Positions 1 through 10,963 of a DNA stretch of 64,000 nucleotides are shown one piece after another (positions within the stretch are counted from its first letter, which is position 1; each line of letters starts with the position of its first letter). The position numbers and the translations under genes are program-made. The notes under the pieces are model-generated. The model was not told where the DNA came from. It did not search any database and was given only the letters and a program-made list of their open reading frames with translations. Origin of the DNA: Orthonyx spaldingii (lineage: Eukaryota; Chordata; Aves; Passeriformes; Orthonychidae); NCBI GenBank assembly GCA_013397795.1, contig VZTJ01005217.1, positions 754,652-818,651 on the forward strand, in the 5' to 3' direction.

Positions 1-1970
1 TAATATTAACTGTATCTTTCATGATATACTCCTTACTGATCTTGATGTGTCATTTTTGCCTATATGAACTTGTAGCAAAAGTTGGGTGCTGTTTTGGTGA
101 AACAATATGCAGCACTGAGAGCTTACCTGTGCTCAGCATCCTGCTAATTTTCCTGAGGTGGCAGCTTGGGATAGTGCCTAAGGATAGAACTGATTATGCA
201 GTGGTACTTTAGGGACTCTGGTTAGGGTTAGATTCATTACACTCCTTTCCTTGCCCTCACTGCCCCACTGTTTTCATCAACTGATAAACACTGCTTTTCT
301 CTCTACAGTCAGCTGCTTTCTGTAATGGATGAATTGATTTTTTTAATGCAAAAATAAGATGTGTTTTAAGGATAGCACTGCAGAAGTCAGGAAATTACTA
401 ATTAAATGTAATAACTATTTATAAAGTGCCTCTGAAATGCTCAGTTTTTTCCAGTCAGTCGCAGCAAAGTTAATACACTTACATTGCACTTGCCTAATAA
501 CTATAATCACTCAGTAGGCTCCTAAGTACATAGCTGCTCTGCTGTCAGGTGGCTGGATGTTGGAGGCTTGATGTAGTACTCAGCATGACTCATTTCCTGA
601 TGCTTCCTTGTTTTTGTCTCTGAGTGTAGGATTTTATGTTTAATAGTGCTTGGTTTAGCAGAAAACTTGGCAGTTATAGCATTGCATGAATAGAAGTGGG
701 CAGTGGAATCACCCATCTTACTGAGGGATTTTTAAGAAACACGTGATTTTAAGAAAGATTTGGTTTCTGAGGAAGTTATGGCTAATTAAGTTTGCAAAAG
801 AGTAGCTGGCAAATCTATGCTGGCAGGTCTCCTGCAGTGAAATAAATAGATACACTGTTCCTAGTGGACATTCATAAAAACTTGCCAAATTGTCGTGGAT
901 GTCTGTTTCTTCATTTCGATGACGTTTTCTTGCCTCTACCTTCGGATGATTCTGTCTTGTGGTTTTGAGTGTACAAAAGGAAGAAAGCGTTGTCAGAGCA
1001 GAGTTCCCATGTCCTTTGACAATTTGCTGGAGTTCCTGCCTCCACCTTCCCTGTCAGGCTGCCACCCTAGAGCTATTAACAGAAGCTGCAGTGGAGACAG
1101 AAGCAGCAGTCTTTCTGCTTTCATCTGCCACAGATTATTACCTGCATAACATCACTAATGACAGAGCATGGTGTGGAGCCAGTGCTGTTCTCACTTCAAG
1201 CCTGGCATCAAAGCTTGCTGTGATCAACTGAGCCCAGTGTGCAAAGGGATATTTAGCCAGGTTTCAGTCTTCTGAGCAAGTAACAATGCCTCAAAGAGCT
1301 TTAGCACTTTCAGTGATGAAGGGAGTAGGGCAATTCGTTCCATGCCCTGTCTTACTCTGTTATTTCCTGGGCTTTCTTTGCTCACCTGGAGGCTGGGTGG
1401 TAAGGAAAGCCCTGAGAGAAAACTCTTAAGAGCACAACACTGGCTGGAGCAATAGTCATGGCCAGGAAGGAGACCAAGACAGATTTATTTCCCCCTTCAT
1501 CAGTGCAGTTACTTGGGTTATTGTTTAGTCTCTGCAGAACATTAAATATTTTCCTTGCACCTTGCTGGGAACCCTTTCTCCCAGTATCACATTCAAAGAT
1601 ATGGGATAATTTTGGCTCTAACCACATCCCAATCACCCACCAAATGGTTTGTTTCCTTTGGGCCAGCTTCAGCAAAGGCTGAGCCCTGAGCTACCCTCAT
1701 TTGCTGTCTTTGCCCTCCTCAGGGCTTTCCCAAGTGTTCAGTGTCAGGCTTCCAGGGAAGGTAGTTGGAGTAACATCATCTGCTCTGACACACAGAGTAA
1801 TGTAACCCATCTGCATTCCCTTTGTCCTGGAGGAAACTGGTATTCTCATGGATATGCAGGACCTAGTTAGAATTAGTTCCAGCCTGCCACATTTCCTTCC
1901 ACACTACCGACTTCTGCATCACAAGTGGCAAGTGCTGTCCTGGACTGAATCTGTTGCTGTTGGCTTGCAG
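1..1970 (+). other. SYNE2: Intron sequence, no exon seen
   Basis: AT-rich, CpG-poor sequence with short chance open frames on both strands. No spectrin-like reading frame flanked by acceptor and donor was found, and no CR1 or other repeat was recognised. The preceding coding exon probably lies before base 1. Confidence 0.6.
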
Positions 1971-2046
1971 GACATCTCCTGCAGTGACAATGGGGAACTG
2001 TCCCAAAGCCCAGAAAAAGGAAAAGGGGGAAATAGCCCCAGTACCA
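1971..2046 (+). CDS. SYNE2: SYNE2 candidate exon (disordered linker)
   Basis: Bounded by a good acceptor (TTGGCTTGCAG) and a strong donor (CCA|GTAAGA). If the first base completes a phase-2 codon, the remaining 75 nt read 25 codons (TSPAVTMGNCPKAQKKEKGE, then IAPVP) without a stop and leave phase 0, exactly what the next exon at 2133 needs. The product is Lys/Pro-rich and not a helix of a spectrin repeat, which fits the linker-type exons that follow. The intron to the next exon would be only 86 bp. A chance acceptor/donor pair remains possible. Confidence 0.45.
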
Positions 2047-2132
2047 GTAAGATACATCACTGGTATCTTCTGTTCCATTGCTGTTTGGTTAAGTGAGAAA
2101 AGTGGATGCTTACGGATGTTGTTGCTCCTTAG

Positions 2133-2315
2133 GGAGAAATGGAGGCTGTAAAAGAAGAAATCATAAAGCTGTGCCAAAGAAAGGAGGATTTCCTTACTGG
2201 GATGAAGAATTCCATGTCTGAGCTTCACCAGCGCCTACAGCAAGAAGTGCCTGAAGCAGCAGATGAACCTCCAGCCTCTGTATTAGCACAGGGGACTGAT
2301 ATTTCTGGTCAGCAG
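2133..2315 (+). CDS. SYNE2: SYNE2 exon 1 of window
   Basis: Acceptor GCTCCTTAG, donor CAG|GTAAGT, phase 0 to 0, residues 1-61 of the segment encoded here. It begins GEMEAVKEEIIKLCQRKEDF, a charged amphipathic helix typical of the end of a spectrin repeat, then turns Pro/Ala-rich towards its end (VPEAADEPPAS), marking the start of a non-helical linker. Confidence 0.88.
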
Positions 2316-2869
2316 GTAAGTGATCACTCACCCAAGGGCCAAAGAGGGGAGGTAAATAACCCTTCTTGCTCCTGGAGGAGTGGCATGTGAGAGAGGAGCA
2401 CCCCTGCCCGTGTGAATCAATACTGTCTCTCCTCCCCTTTGTGTTCAGGAGGACTGAGTGTGATGCATGTCTAGGAGAAGGCAGGAGAGGTGTGCTTCTG
2501 GTTATTTTTTTAGCATTTTTCACTTTAAACATGAAGTTTGCATCAATCAACAGCAAAATGCTCCATGTGTAGTTTTGTTGATGATCAGTTGTTCTGGGAT
2601 TTTCAATAAATTATTTTCATGTGGCAAAATTAAATTTTGTCCCTTTTATAGCTGTGCTGTTGAAACCTAACAGCATCAAGTCCCAATTTTCAGAGGTGCT
2701 TAGAACCCGCAGCTTTCAGTTACTTTAATGTAGGGTGCCAGATGTTCAGTGCCTCTCCAAAAGTGGATCCCAAGTGGTAAATTTGTTTTGGTTTACAGGC
2801 AGAAGTGAAGAGGCTTTTACCATTCCTGTCATGATTTATTGGGTTGTGTCTCTGTGTGTATTTTTGTAG

Positions 2870-2944
2870 TTGAAAAAAAGAGGAGTGATATCTCTTCTGC
2901 CTTCCTTGGATGAAGAATCAGAAGACTGTTCTTTACACAGCAAG
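2870..2944 (+). CDS. SYNE2: SYNE2 exon 2 of window
   Basis: Small 75-nt exon, acceptor TTTTTGTAG, donor AAG|GTGAGT, phase 0 to 0, residues 62-86. It encodes LKKRGVISLLPSLDEESEDC and a few more residues, acidic and low in helical heptads. It is part of the flexible linker between spectrin repeats. Confidence 0.8.
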
Positions 2945-3963
2945 GTGAGTCCAGTGTGCTTTATATATATACAGCTGTGTATGTAAGATAGAAGATTTTG
3001 GTAAAGGAGAAATTATGAAAAATGTGAAAATCTGAAATATTTCAACTTAAAATATCTGTTATCGCTCCAGAATATGAAGGAATTGCACTCAGTGGGCCAG
3101 TATTCCTGTGCCAGTATTACACAGCACCTTGTTCTGTGGGGTGTGATCCTGCTTTTCATGGGATTGCTTATTTAGTAATGCCCCCTTTATGGAAGTGTTA
3201 ATGGCAAAATATGGGTTTAAATACCAATGCTTAAATGTGGAGATGGGTTTCAGAAAGAATTAGCCTCTGAAATGCCAAAACATAAAAGAAACAACAAAAT
3301 GTATTTGTATGTTTGAACTTTGAAAAGGGCATGATAGACTGTTGGGAGTGAAGTTAAGATAGAAGAGATTCTGAGAGAATGGGAGAAACTACAGGAAACT
3401 GGGCTCTGAATCTGGAGATCCTAAATGCCCAAATGAACTGCAGAGGAGCAAAGCAGGGGATAAAGACTCATAATGTAGTTAATTGCTTTTGGAAAAAAAA
3501 CTGTGGCTAGACAGTGCAAAGAAATCCAAACAGCTTGGAGAGCTTCTGCCTCACTACTGATCCAAGCAGTTCAGTTTCAAGGTTTGATTCTGCACTTTCA
3601 CTTGTGCAATTTTCTTTACATGTAGGACTTTTTAGGGGACAGTACAAGAGAAAGATAGTGTCTTGTTGTTTGTTTGGTAGTTGCTGGTTTGGGGTTTTTT
3701 TAGGTTTTTTTAATATTGTGAAAAATGTCACATGTTCTGTGGTCTCTAGAGAAAACTATCAGTGTCATCCAGCTGCCATTCCTCTTGCAGCAGAGCTATA
3801 GAGCAAGAAAAGAGGTGGGATTTGGGAAGCACAAATAAAGATAGATAAACAAGGCAGAAACAGAGCAAAGTGTTAGTGGAAGTTTGCAGTGCTTTACATT
3901 GCCTGGAGGGATATCTGAGCTTCCTGTTCACAAGCTAAAGCTGAGCTGTTACTGCTTTCAAAG

Positions 3964-4083
3964 GGAAGTGCAGCCACAGAGAAAGATGCCAGCTTTTGGT
4001 CTTCAGAAAGAGAGGATGAAAGGCACAAGGAAGACAGTGCAACCTCCTGGTCTTCTGGTACCTTGTCAGATGGCATTGTTCAG
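3964..4083 (+). CDS. SYNE2: SYNE2 exon 3 of window (Ser/acidic linker)
   Basis: Acceptor TGCTTTCAAAG, donor CAG|GTAATG, phase 0 to 0, residues 87-126. The product is dense in Ser, Glu, Asp and Trp (DASFWSSEREDE, SATSWSSGTLSDG), with two repeated WSS motifs. It is clearly not a three-helix repeat and is probably disordered, with possible phosphorylation sites. Support is the splice sites, phase agreement and composition like the neighbouring exons. Confidence 0.72.
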
Positions 4084-4271
4084 GTAATGCACTCGGGTTT
4101 ATCTCCGTGGGGATGGGAACTCATCTTTGTGGAAGAGATCTGCACAAGTCCTAGGGATTGCTGAAGCCTGCAGTGCAAGAGAACTGTAGAAATGCAGGAC
4201 GAGGTGGCCTTATTCATATCTTCCATCTCATACTAAATCTTGCCATTTAGAATCTCTTATTCTGTTGCACA

Positions 4272-4333
4272 TATTGGTTGGAGTCAGTGACCTTAATGGG
4301 TGTTTTCCAATCTAAAGGATTCAATGATTCTAA
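4272..4333 (+). mobile_element. CR1 LINE 3'-end fragment
   Basis: Sense-oriented relic of a CR1 3' end: GGTTGGAGTCAGTGACCTTA, then TTTTCCAATCTAAAGGATTC and ATGATTCTA, the pattern with which avian CR1 copies end. It is short and diverged, so old. Confidence 0.65.
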
Positions 4334-4681
4334 TTCCTTTTAGCTGTACAAGCCCCTCAAAGATAGAAATGCACATTTAGCAGCAGCACCTTGTTTCACT
4401 AATTCCTGGAAAGGCTCTAAAATGCAGGGGATGATTTGTAGAAGAGATTCTCTTTATACACAAGAAAAATCAGCATCTAGGACACCCAATCAGCTACAAT
4501 TTTGGTGCCATTCTGCTCTGTTCTTCATGGTGCCTCAGTAATGCTGTGATAGCTGCAATTGTTTATTTCTGTACATCAGTGCCACTGGCATAACAAAACT
4601 GCTCTCTGTGAATACTCTTGGGCCAGGACCACAGTAGGTTGAGTGGCTGCTGCTCTTTGAGGCTTCTCTACAAGGCAATGG

Positions 4682-4822
4682 AACACAGAATCAGAGAACC
4701 ATTTAGGTTGAAAGAGAGCTTTAAGATGGAGTCCAGGCATAAACCAAATACTGCCAGGTCCACCACCAAACCACATGGTGAGGTGCCACATCTCCACTAC
4801 TGCACATCTCCATGGAAGATAC
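4682..4822 (-). mobile_element. CR1 LINE 3'-end fragment, antisense
   Basis: Reads on the plus strand as the reverse complement of a CR1 tail: ACAGAATCAGAGAACCATTT, AGGTTGAAAGAGAGCTTTAA, GTCCACCACCAAACCACATG and a CCACATCTCCA block. It ends about 30 bases before the exon at 4855, so the CT-rich tract of that exon's acceptor lies directly beside it. Confidence 0.75.
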
Positions 4823-4854
4823 AAATATTTCCACTGTTGCCTCTCTCTCTCCAG

Positions 4855-4962
4855 GATGAGGAAGCAATAACAGAATCACACAGTAAACACGATGAAGGAA
4901 CATCTGGGCAAGCTTTGGAGGGCACAGAAGGCCCTGGCACAGCTGTTGGCAGCCTGGCTATG
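4855..4962 (+). CDS. SYNE2: SYNE2 exon 4 of window (acidic linker)
   Basis: Acceptor CTCTCTCTCCAG, donor ATG|GTGAGT, phase 0 to 0, residues 127-162. It encodes DEEAITESHSKHDEGTSGQA followed by a Gly/Thr-rich stretch, an acidic and probably disordered product. The acceptor's pyrimidine tract immediately follows an antisense CR1 remnant, so the exon may be lineage-specific or may simply have survived next to an insertion. Confidence 0.7.
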
Positions 4963-5456
4963 GTGAGTTTGAAGGCCTGAACAGGGTGACCTCCTGAGTG
5001 AGTCGTGTGACCTACCTGGTGGGCAGAGGTCCTGTTCCATTGTGGTTTTGCTGCTGGAGCTTTTTGCAGTATGGTATGATAGGATACCTGCAATCCTTTG
5101 TGGGCCTCTTCATATTGTTGCTCTGGGTCATGATAAATTTTGACTTGCACCTTGAAAGTGCAGTTTTTTAGGGAGCAAAGTGGAGTGTTTTCAGGAAGTA
5201 AGCTGCTGGCTCGTCACTCATACAGGCATGAATGGAAGGGTTCAAGTGATGTAAACACATGTCAGCAATGGAACTTTTAAATGGCAGTTACAGGAGGAAT
5301 TAAGGAGCTTCACATGTGTTGCTACTCTGTGGAAGATATGCAAAAGCTAAGAGTGGGCAGCAGTCCGTAGGTTACAGACAGAAGAGTGTATGGAGACATG
5401 AGTGCTCCAGGAAGGCCAGGAGCAGCACTCTGGTGGCAGAGAAGCTTCAGCTGTTA

Positions 5457-5672
5457 GGATCACAGAATCCTGGAATTGTTAAGGTTGGAAGAGATCTCTA
5501 AGATCACAGAGTCCAACTATTAGCCCAGCACCACCATAACTGGCACTAAACCATATTTCAAAGTGCTACATCTACACATTTTCTGAACGCTTCCAGAAAT
5601 GGTGATTCCACCACTTTCCTGGGCAGCCTGTTCCAATGCCTGACAACCCTTTCAGTGAAGAAATTTTTTCCA
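5457..5672 (-). mobile_element. CR1 LINE fragment, antisense
   Basis: Plus strand shows the reverse-complemented CR1 tail in order: ATCACAGAATCCTGGAATTG, GTTAAGGTTGGAAGAG, CTGGGCAGCCTGTTCCAATG and CCTTTCAGTGAAGAAA. Those blocks are diagnostic of avian CR1. It joins a sense-oriented CR1 tail on its right. Confidence 0.85.
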
Positions 5673-5675
5673 GTA

Positions 5676-5752
5676 CCCCGTGGCAGGGGAATTGGAACTT
5701 GATGACCATTAAAGGCTCCTTCCTAGCCCAACTATTCTATCATTCTGTGATG
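5676..5752 (+). mobile_element. CR1 LINE 3' terminus, sense, inverted against its neighbour
   Basis: Sense CR1 3' end: GTGGCAGGGGAATTGGAACT, TGATGACCATTAAAGG, CCAACTATTCTATCATTCTG. It abuts the antisense copy to its left, so the two 3' termini face outwards on both sides. This is either two insertions or one copy rearranged by inversion. Confidence 0.8.
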
Positions 5753-6576
5753 ACACTGATAGTTGGCACCAAGCATTTTTGCTCTCTTTTTTTCTGCCAA
5801 ATCTCATTTTAATATGAAGCTTGTGCACTAGCACTGGCCGTTTCAGTTGCCTGAATGTGTGCTCTGGAGCAACGGGAGCATTCAGGTAGTTCTGTTCTCG
5901 TGGTGTTGTGTTTGATTTACTTACTAAGTACCAGTGTTTGCATGTGTGGAGGCATATACAGACCTGTGCAGCCTTCCAGGTCACTGCTCATTATCACCAA
6001 GTACTTTGGACTTCTTGTTATGGACATGTGCAATGCAATATTGCTTCTTCAAGGAGTATATCCATGAAGAATTGCACAAGATGTCCTTAAAAATGCAACA
6101 TTTTTTAATTGTATGACCTAGAGTAAAGTGTATGTTGGAACTGAACACACGCAAGCAGCTCATGAGCGTTGTCCAACAGCTTGTTTGGCAGCTTCCAACT
6201 GCATTGCTTTTCCTTGTAACTCCCACAGAAAAACATCTCTCCTCAGGGGAGAACAGGTTAATGGTGAGTCATCCTCTTCCTGTGCGCTCAGGTGTAGCTG
6301 CCCTGCTCAGGTAGGTCCGTGCAGATGCAAATTGCTGCCTGGAAACCTGTTACACCAGATCATGGATCGCCTGCCTGCTGAGTTTCCCCTTCTTTCCTTT
6401 TTTCCTTCTTGGTTTGTTTTCTTTTTTTTCCACCCCCCGAGTCTGGGAACGCGGCGACAGAGTTGTTTCGGGGCTCTGTGAGTGTGGAAGTTCATCATCT
6501 CTCACTGGTAAGGGGAGGGGAGGGAAATGGCAAAACTGGGTCGCTCACCACGCTGCTTTGATGTGCTTTGCTCCAG

Positions 6577-6789
6577 AGCCACCAGCCGCCTCCAGTCCCC
6601 AGGGCCGCCCTGGGCTCTCAGACAGCGCTGGATGGAGGGAGGTCTGAGCCAGAATCCATCCTCCTGGTGTGCCAGGCCCAGGTGGCCGAGCTGGAACAAT
6701 GGCTAGACAAAACTAAAATGTCCCTGAGGTCAGACCCTCAGACCGCCCAAAGGCAGCAGATGGTGGAGCCGCAGCTTGCTGACTGCCAG
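6577..6789 (+). CDS. SYNE2: SYNE2 exon 5 of window
   Basis: Acceptor TTTGCTCCAG, donor CAG|GTAAGG, phase 0 to 0, residues 163-233. The first part (SHQPPPVPRAALG) closes the Pro/Ser-rich linker. From about residue 190 a helical repeat resumes with LVCQAQVAELEQWLDKTK, carrying the tryptophan typical of helix A of a spectrin repeat. Confidence 0.88.
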
Positions 6790-8530
6790 GTAAGGTGGTG
6801 GCATTGCTGCTGCCATCCCCACCAGTCCCCTTCCCTGCGGGGTGTGTCTGCAGAACAGCTCTGCCTGCTGCCCCTCTCCTGCATCAGCAGCTCCCTCACT
6901 CTGTGCACAGAGCAGGTGAGATTGCTGGGCTTCACCTTCAGGTGCAGCTTTGCCAGGGCTTGGTTACCATACCTGGTTTTAGAGTTGAGATCTGTGTGTG
7001 TCCAGGGGATTTAGGTAAAATTCTGGAGTATATTTAATGCTTTGGTTTGATTTGGATTATTTTCAAAACCATGGCTCAGTATAGTTTGAATCCTCTATTA
7101 AAAGTCACTTTTTCATTGGTCCTGATTGTGATAAATCAGCTAGAAAAAAAAAAAGTATTTTTTTTCTTTTGACATTTTTCACTGTTTGTCAGAATGATTT
7201 AAAAGACTGGTATAACAAAGCTTCCACGCTGCTAACTTCTGTCTTTGGAGTTTTTGCCATAAGGTAGAAAACCAGCAATGAGCAGTGGTGATATTTGGAC
7301 TTACTGCCGTGCTCCTAGGGCAGCCTCTTGCCCCCGTGGCAGCAGAACAAAAAGAGTGGGTGGTACCTGTTGGTGAAAATGGGAGGAGGAAAACAGGACT
7401 GGCATGAGGGACTGGGTGGGAGGGAGCCCTGGCTTGCAGCATGTGCAGATTAAAAGAGAGTGTGCAGGCATGCCACTCTGAGGCTGCCCGTGGTGCCAGT
7501 CTGCTGTGCCAGTTTGCTTCCAGCACTGAGCCCACCTAGAGCAACAAATTTCAGTCACAGTACCAAAATGTGCCCATTTGAAATTACTGGGAGACATTAA
7601 CCAGCTGTTTTGTTGTTGTTTTGGGTGGTGGTTTTTAATTGGAATGCCTCTGGGTTTAGGCTGTGATTCAGCCAAGTGCTCAGGTGCTGAAGTCTGTGGG
7701 AATTAGGATCCTGAATGCACCTAAGTAGCTGGCTGTGTCTGGATCCCGTTCAGGCTTCACCAGGGCAGTTCCAGCTGGTGAAAACAAGCAGGCTTCAGGC
7801 AGCTGTAAGCACTGCTGAATTCCTGTTGGCTTCAAACAATCTGGCTCAATGTTAAGAATGAACCTGGGCAGGGGAAGAGGGTTCTCTAACCTAGTCAAGA
7901 TCCACACAGAATGGAAGAGAAACAGTCTCTAGATATGAGTGTATGACATAAAGCAATTAATTTATTGCAGTTGGTTACTTTGCAGTTGAGCCATGGTACC
8001 TTTCTCCGTGCTCACCTTAAAAGCCTGAGTTTAAAGTATGCAGGGATGCACTTTGATTCACAGCAGCTTGAATCAAAAATCAGATCCCAGCCGTTCACAA
8101 TGGCCTGGCTGACACATGGAAGCATTCCTATGTGTTGGTAGTTCAGCATCGTTCCTCCCAAAGAGTGGTGTGAGCTGGCTCTGCATTGCCTCATTCTCCC
8201 TCACTGAGGTGTGTTGTCTTTTTGGTTGCATTCAAATGGAGTCTGTCATTTCTGCTCTCCTCTTTTATGACTTGGTATCTGAGTTAATATAATCTCCTGC
8301 AGATGCTCTTGTTTGAAACAGTTTTAAGACTAACTCGGTATAAAATTCATTTAATAGTTCAGAATAAAAAGAGACTATATTGGAGAAAATCTAGGGGGGA
8401 TTGCAGCTATTTCTCTTTTTGCCTGTATGTTTCTATTCTTTTCAGACAGGAGAGGTGTGAGCATTGGCTTCAGAATGTCGTTAGAAAAGGAGTGTTGCAC
8501 TTCTGAGTAATTATCTGCTGTCCCTTCTAG
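6790..8530 (+). other. SYNE2: Intron, 1.7 kb
   Basis: No additional exon, repeat or RNA gene recognised. It contains poly(A)/poly(T) runs near 7145-7170 and otherwise ordinary CpG-poor sequence. Confidence 0.6.
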
Positions 8531-8698
8531 GTGAGGTTATCAGAGATTGAACAAAAGGTCCTTTGTTTACTGGAAGATTGTGGAGATAGTGCAGACTACC
8601 AACAAAAGACAGAGGCTCTTTCCTTGAAGCTGAAGGAGGTGAAATGCAATTTGGAAAATGTCCAGATGATGCTTCAAGACAAGTACAGTGAAGAGCAG
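8531..8698 (+). CDS. SYNE2: SYNE2 exon 6 of window (spectrin repeat)
   Basis: Acceptor CCCTTCTAG, donor CAG|GTAAAG, phase 0 to 0, residues 234-289. It encodes VRLSEIEQKVLCLLEDCGDS and then an Asn/Leu/Lys-rich helix ending in DKYSEEQ. The regular hydrophobic spacing is that of spectrin-repeat helices. Confidence 0.88.
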
Positions 8699-9657
8699 GT
8701 AAAGCATATGAATGTTGTGCAGGGCAGGAGTTGAGAGCCCTCGTGCTCTAATGGTCTTTAGTTGCAGAAGAACAGTTAAGAGTTCACCACGTGAAGCAAG
8801 GAAGGGAGAAATGTCAGTTGCCATTATTCTGCTTCACAGTGCTATATAATTACTTGCAGTTTGCAACAAACAGTGGATTTTTAACGAGTCTCAGAACAGC
8901 ACCTTTTCTGCTTTAAGTGCTCAGTGACAGAGGTCAGCATTTTGTTAAGAGCACAGGAAAAGGACTTAGGGTTTGGTTTGGTTTTAAATACCTCTAAAAG
9001 GTCATGATGTTTGTCTGTGACAGTATCACAGCAGAGAGGCCTTTCAGTAATTTTCTCTTTGAAGAATGCTTAAATGCAGTGATTCTGTCAGCTCTCCTGC
9101 ACCACAGCTGCAGTCTTTGCTGAGTTTCCCAGAAGTTGAGATGGTAACTCCTGACTTCAGAGCTCATTCCCTCTGTTTTGCAAGGGATCAGAGAAGCCCA
9201 CCTGATGTGTTTGTCAAAGAGCAGCCACAGTCCCTCTGGTGTGAATTAGCACTGGTAAAGGCTTGTGTTGAAACACTTCTGTGAGCACAGACAGATTGAA
9301 AACCCAGGTGTGTGACCAAATTTTTAAGCATAAATTGCACATCCCTTTGATTTGGTCAAACAAGAAGAAGGGAGGGTTAGTATCACCTAATCTGCTAGCA
9401 AAAACAGCAAAGAAAGCAAATTAACTGTTGGGGGGGACAAGTGAGGACCTTGGCAGAAGTCAGAATGGTTAGAATGTTAAAACTTTCAGTAAATTCAGTT
9501 GGACAAAAATCTTTGCAGATGTGTTTCACGTGCTGCTGATTCTGTGTGTGGAAAGTCCAAGGCAGCCCTACTTTTGCTCTTTCCCCAAGCTGCACCTGTG
9601 GGGTTCTGCTCCCTTGTCAAGTCTGGAAGCCTTCCCACAACGGGTCTCTCTTGACAG

Positions 9658-9777
9658 GTTCCCAGCAGGGAAAGGATCGACCCAGAGCCCCTGGAGATCC
9701 TACACTCAGATGGTTTCAGCACATCCCAGCTCCCCGTTGCCCAACAGCCTTGGCACAATGGGCTCCAGCAGCCACAG
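9658..9777 (+). CDS. SYNE2: SYNE2 exon 7 of window (linker)
   Basis: Acceptor TCTCTCTTGACAG, donor CAG|GTAATG, phase 0 to 0, residues 290-329. It encodes VPSRERIDPEPLEILHSDGF and then a Gln/Pro-rich tail (VAQQPWHNGLQQPQ), with no helical heptads. Phase and splice sites agree with the neighbours. As it is low-complexity and non-helical it is less certain than the repeat exons. Confidence 0.65.
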
Positions 9778-10733
9778 GTAATGAATTCTCCTGGCGTCCA
9801 GGGGCCAGGCTGCTCCACATCCCCTGTGGGCTGTGGGGACAGCTGCACTTAGAGATGCTGCAGTTTCCTCTGTGGGATCAGCTCTACCAAGGGTAGGTTT
9901 CAGCCACTCATCTCCTCCAGAATTTGGGGAGTTTGTCAGGATGATGGAGAAAGGCCTCACCCCTAAAATCAATCACTTGTCCAAAAGTTCTTGTAATATT
10001 AAAAAGCTAGGAGATTGGAAAGGTAGATGATGCCATCTGAATAATTGTGAAACAAGGCAAGAGACCTAGCTTTAAAACACTGATGCAGTATGAAATCTGA
10101 ATCTGTGCATTGATATTGTTTTTGAAGATAAGTTTGAAACTAAAGTTTTGTGAACATATTCCCATGGGCTAACCCACTATGACTTTTAAGGTTGTTGTTA
10201 ACACAGTGAAAAAATCCTGTAATGTTCTGTGCTCTGCAAATTACTTCCATTTTGCTAACTGTAAATTAACTTTTGCCTTTTTCACGCTATTGGAAAAGAG
10301 CTGGAGAAAATTATCCAGCTTGAGCTGCTAGAATTGCTCACTTTTCACTCAGCCCTTTCCTTTTAACTAATGGAACTCGAACTCATATATGAGCAAATCT
10401 TCATTTTCCCTTGCCTGTTTCTTTGTGTAAGGATTGCAGTTGATGGCTTTAAATTTCTATGTAATTTGTTTCTGATTGGGTTTTACTTTTAAAACTTTAC
10501 CTCAGGTAGAAATATATGCCATAAAAATGCATGTTTGCAGAAAATGGTTTGTTCTGTAAATTCATGTTTGTACATAAACTGCATTTTATTCTGACAGATG
10601 TAGTCTTACTGTCTTTGCTAAATGATTTTTTTCTTTGCTAAGTGATTTCACATAAAATGTGATTGGAAAAGCATAATCATCATTTCAGATTATTACAGTT
10701 CACATTACTGTTCATGCTATTCTCTGTGCACAG

Positions 10734-10846
10734 GACCTGAAATTAAAAGCAGCTGAGCAGAAAAGCCTCATTGACTTTATTGAGTCGTGCGTGGAAAAAA
10801 TGCAGCCACAGCTTGAGGACAGCGTGACTCCAAAATCAGAATCCAG
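10734..10846 (+). CDS. SYNE2: SYNE2 exon 8 of window
   Basis: Acceptor CTGTGCACAG, donor CAG|GTACAG, enters in phase 0 and leaves in phase 2, residues 330-366 plus two bases. It encodes DLKLKAAEQKSLIDFIESCV and continues as a charged helix. The split codon AG|C gives Ser with the next exon. Confidence 0.87.
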
Positions 10847-10924
10847 GTACAGAATAATACAATCAGCTACCAGATTCAGTGATGTGAAACTGCCTAAACT
10901 TGCCAAAGCTTTGCAGTGGCACCC

Positions 10925-10963
10925 TTGGTTCTGTGCTTTGGTTCTGTGCTTTGGTTCTGTGAA
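10925..10963. repeat. 13-bp tandem repeat, about 3 copies
   Basis: The unit TTGGTTCTGTGCT is repeated three times, the last copy diverging after TTGGTTCTGTG. It lies in the intron about 80 bases after the donor of the preceding exon. The near-perfect copies indicate recent slippage. Confidence 0.85.

Noticed and set aside
895..1231. Short plus-strand open frames near 0.9-1.2 kb as exons
   Set aside because: Cys/Ser-rich chance translations without a convincing acceptor/donor pair or spectrin-like pattern.
6223..6265. Micro-exon between CCCACAG and GTGAGTC
   Set aside because: The possible exon is 35 or 17 nt long, not a multiple of three, and would break the phase 0 join between exons 4 and 5.
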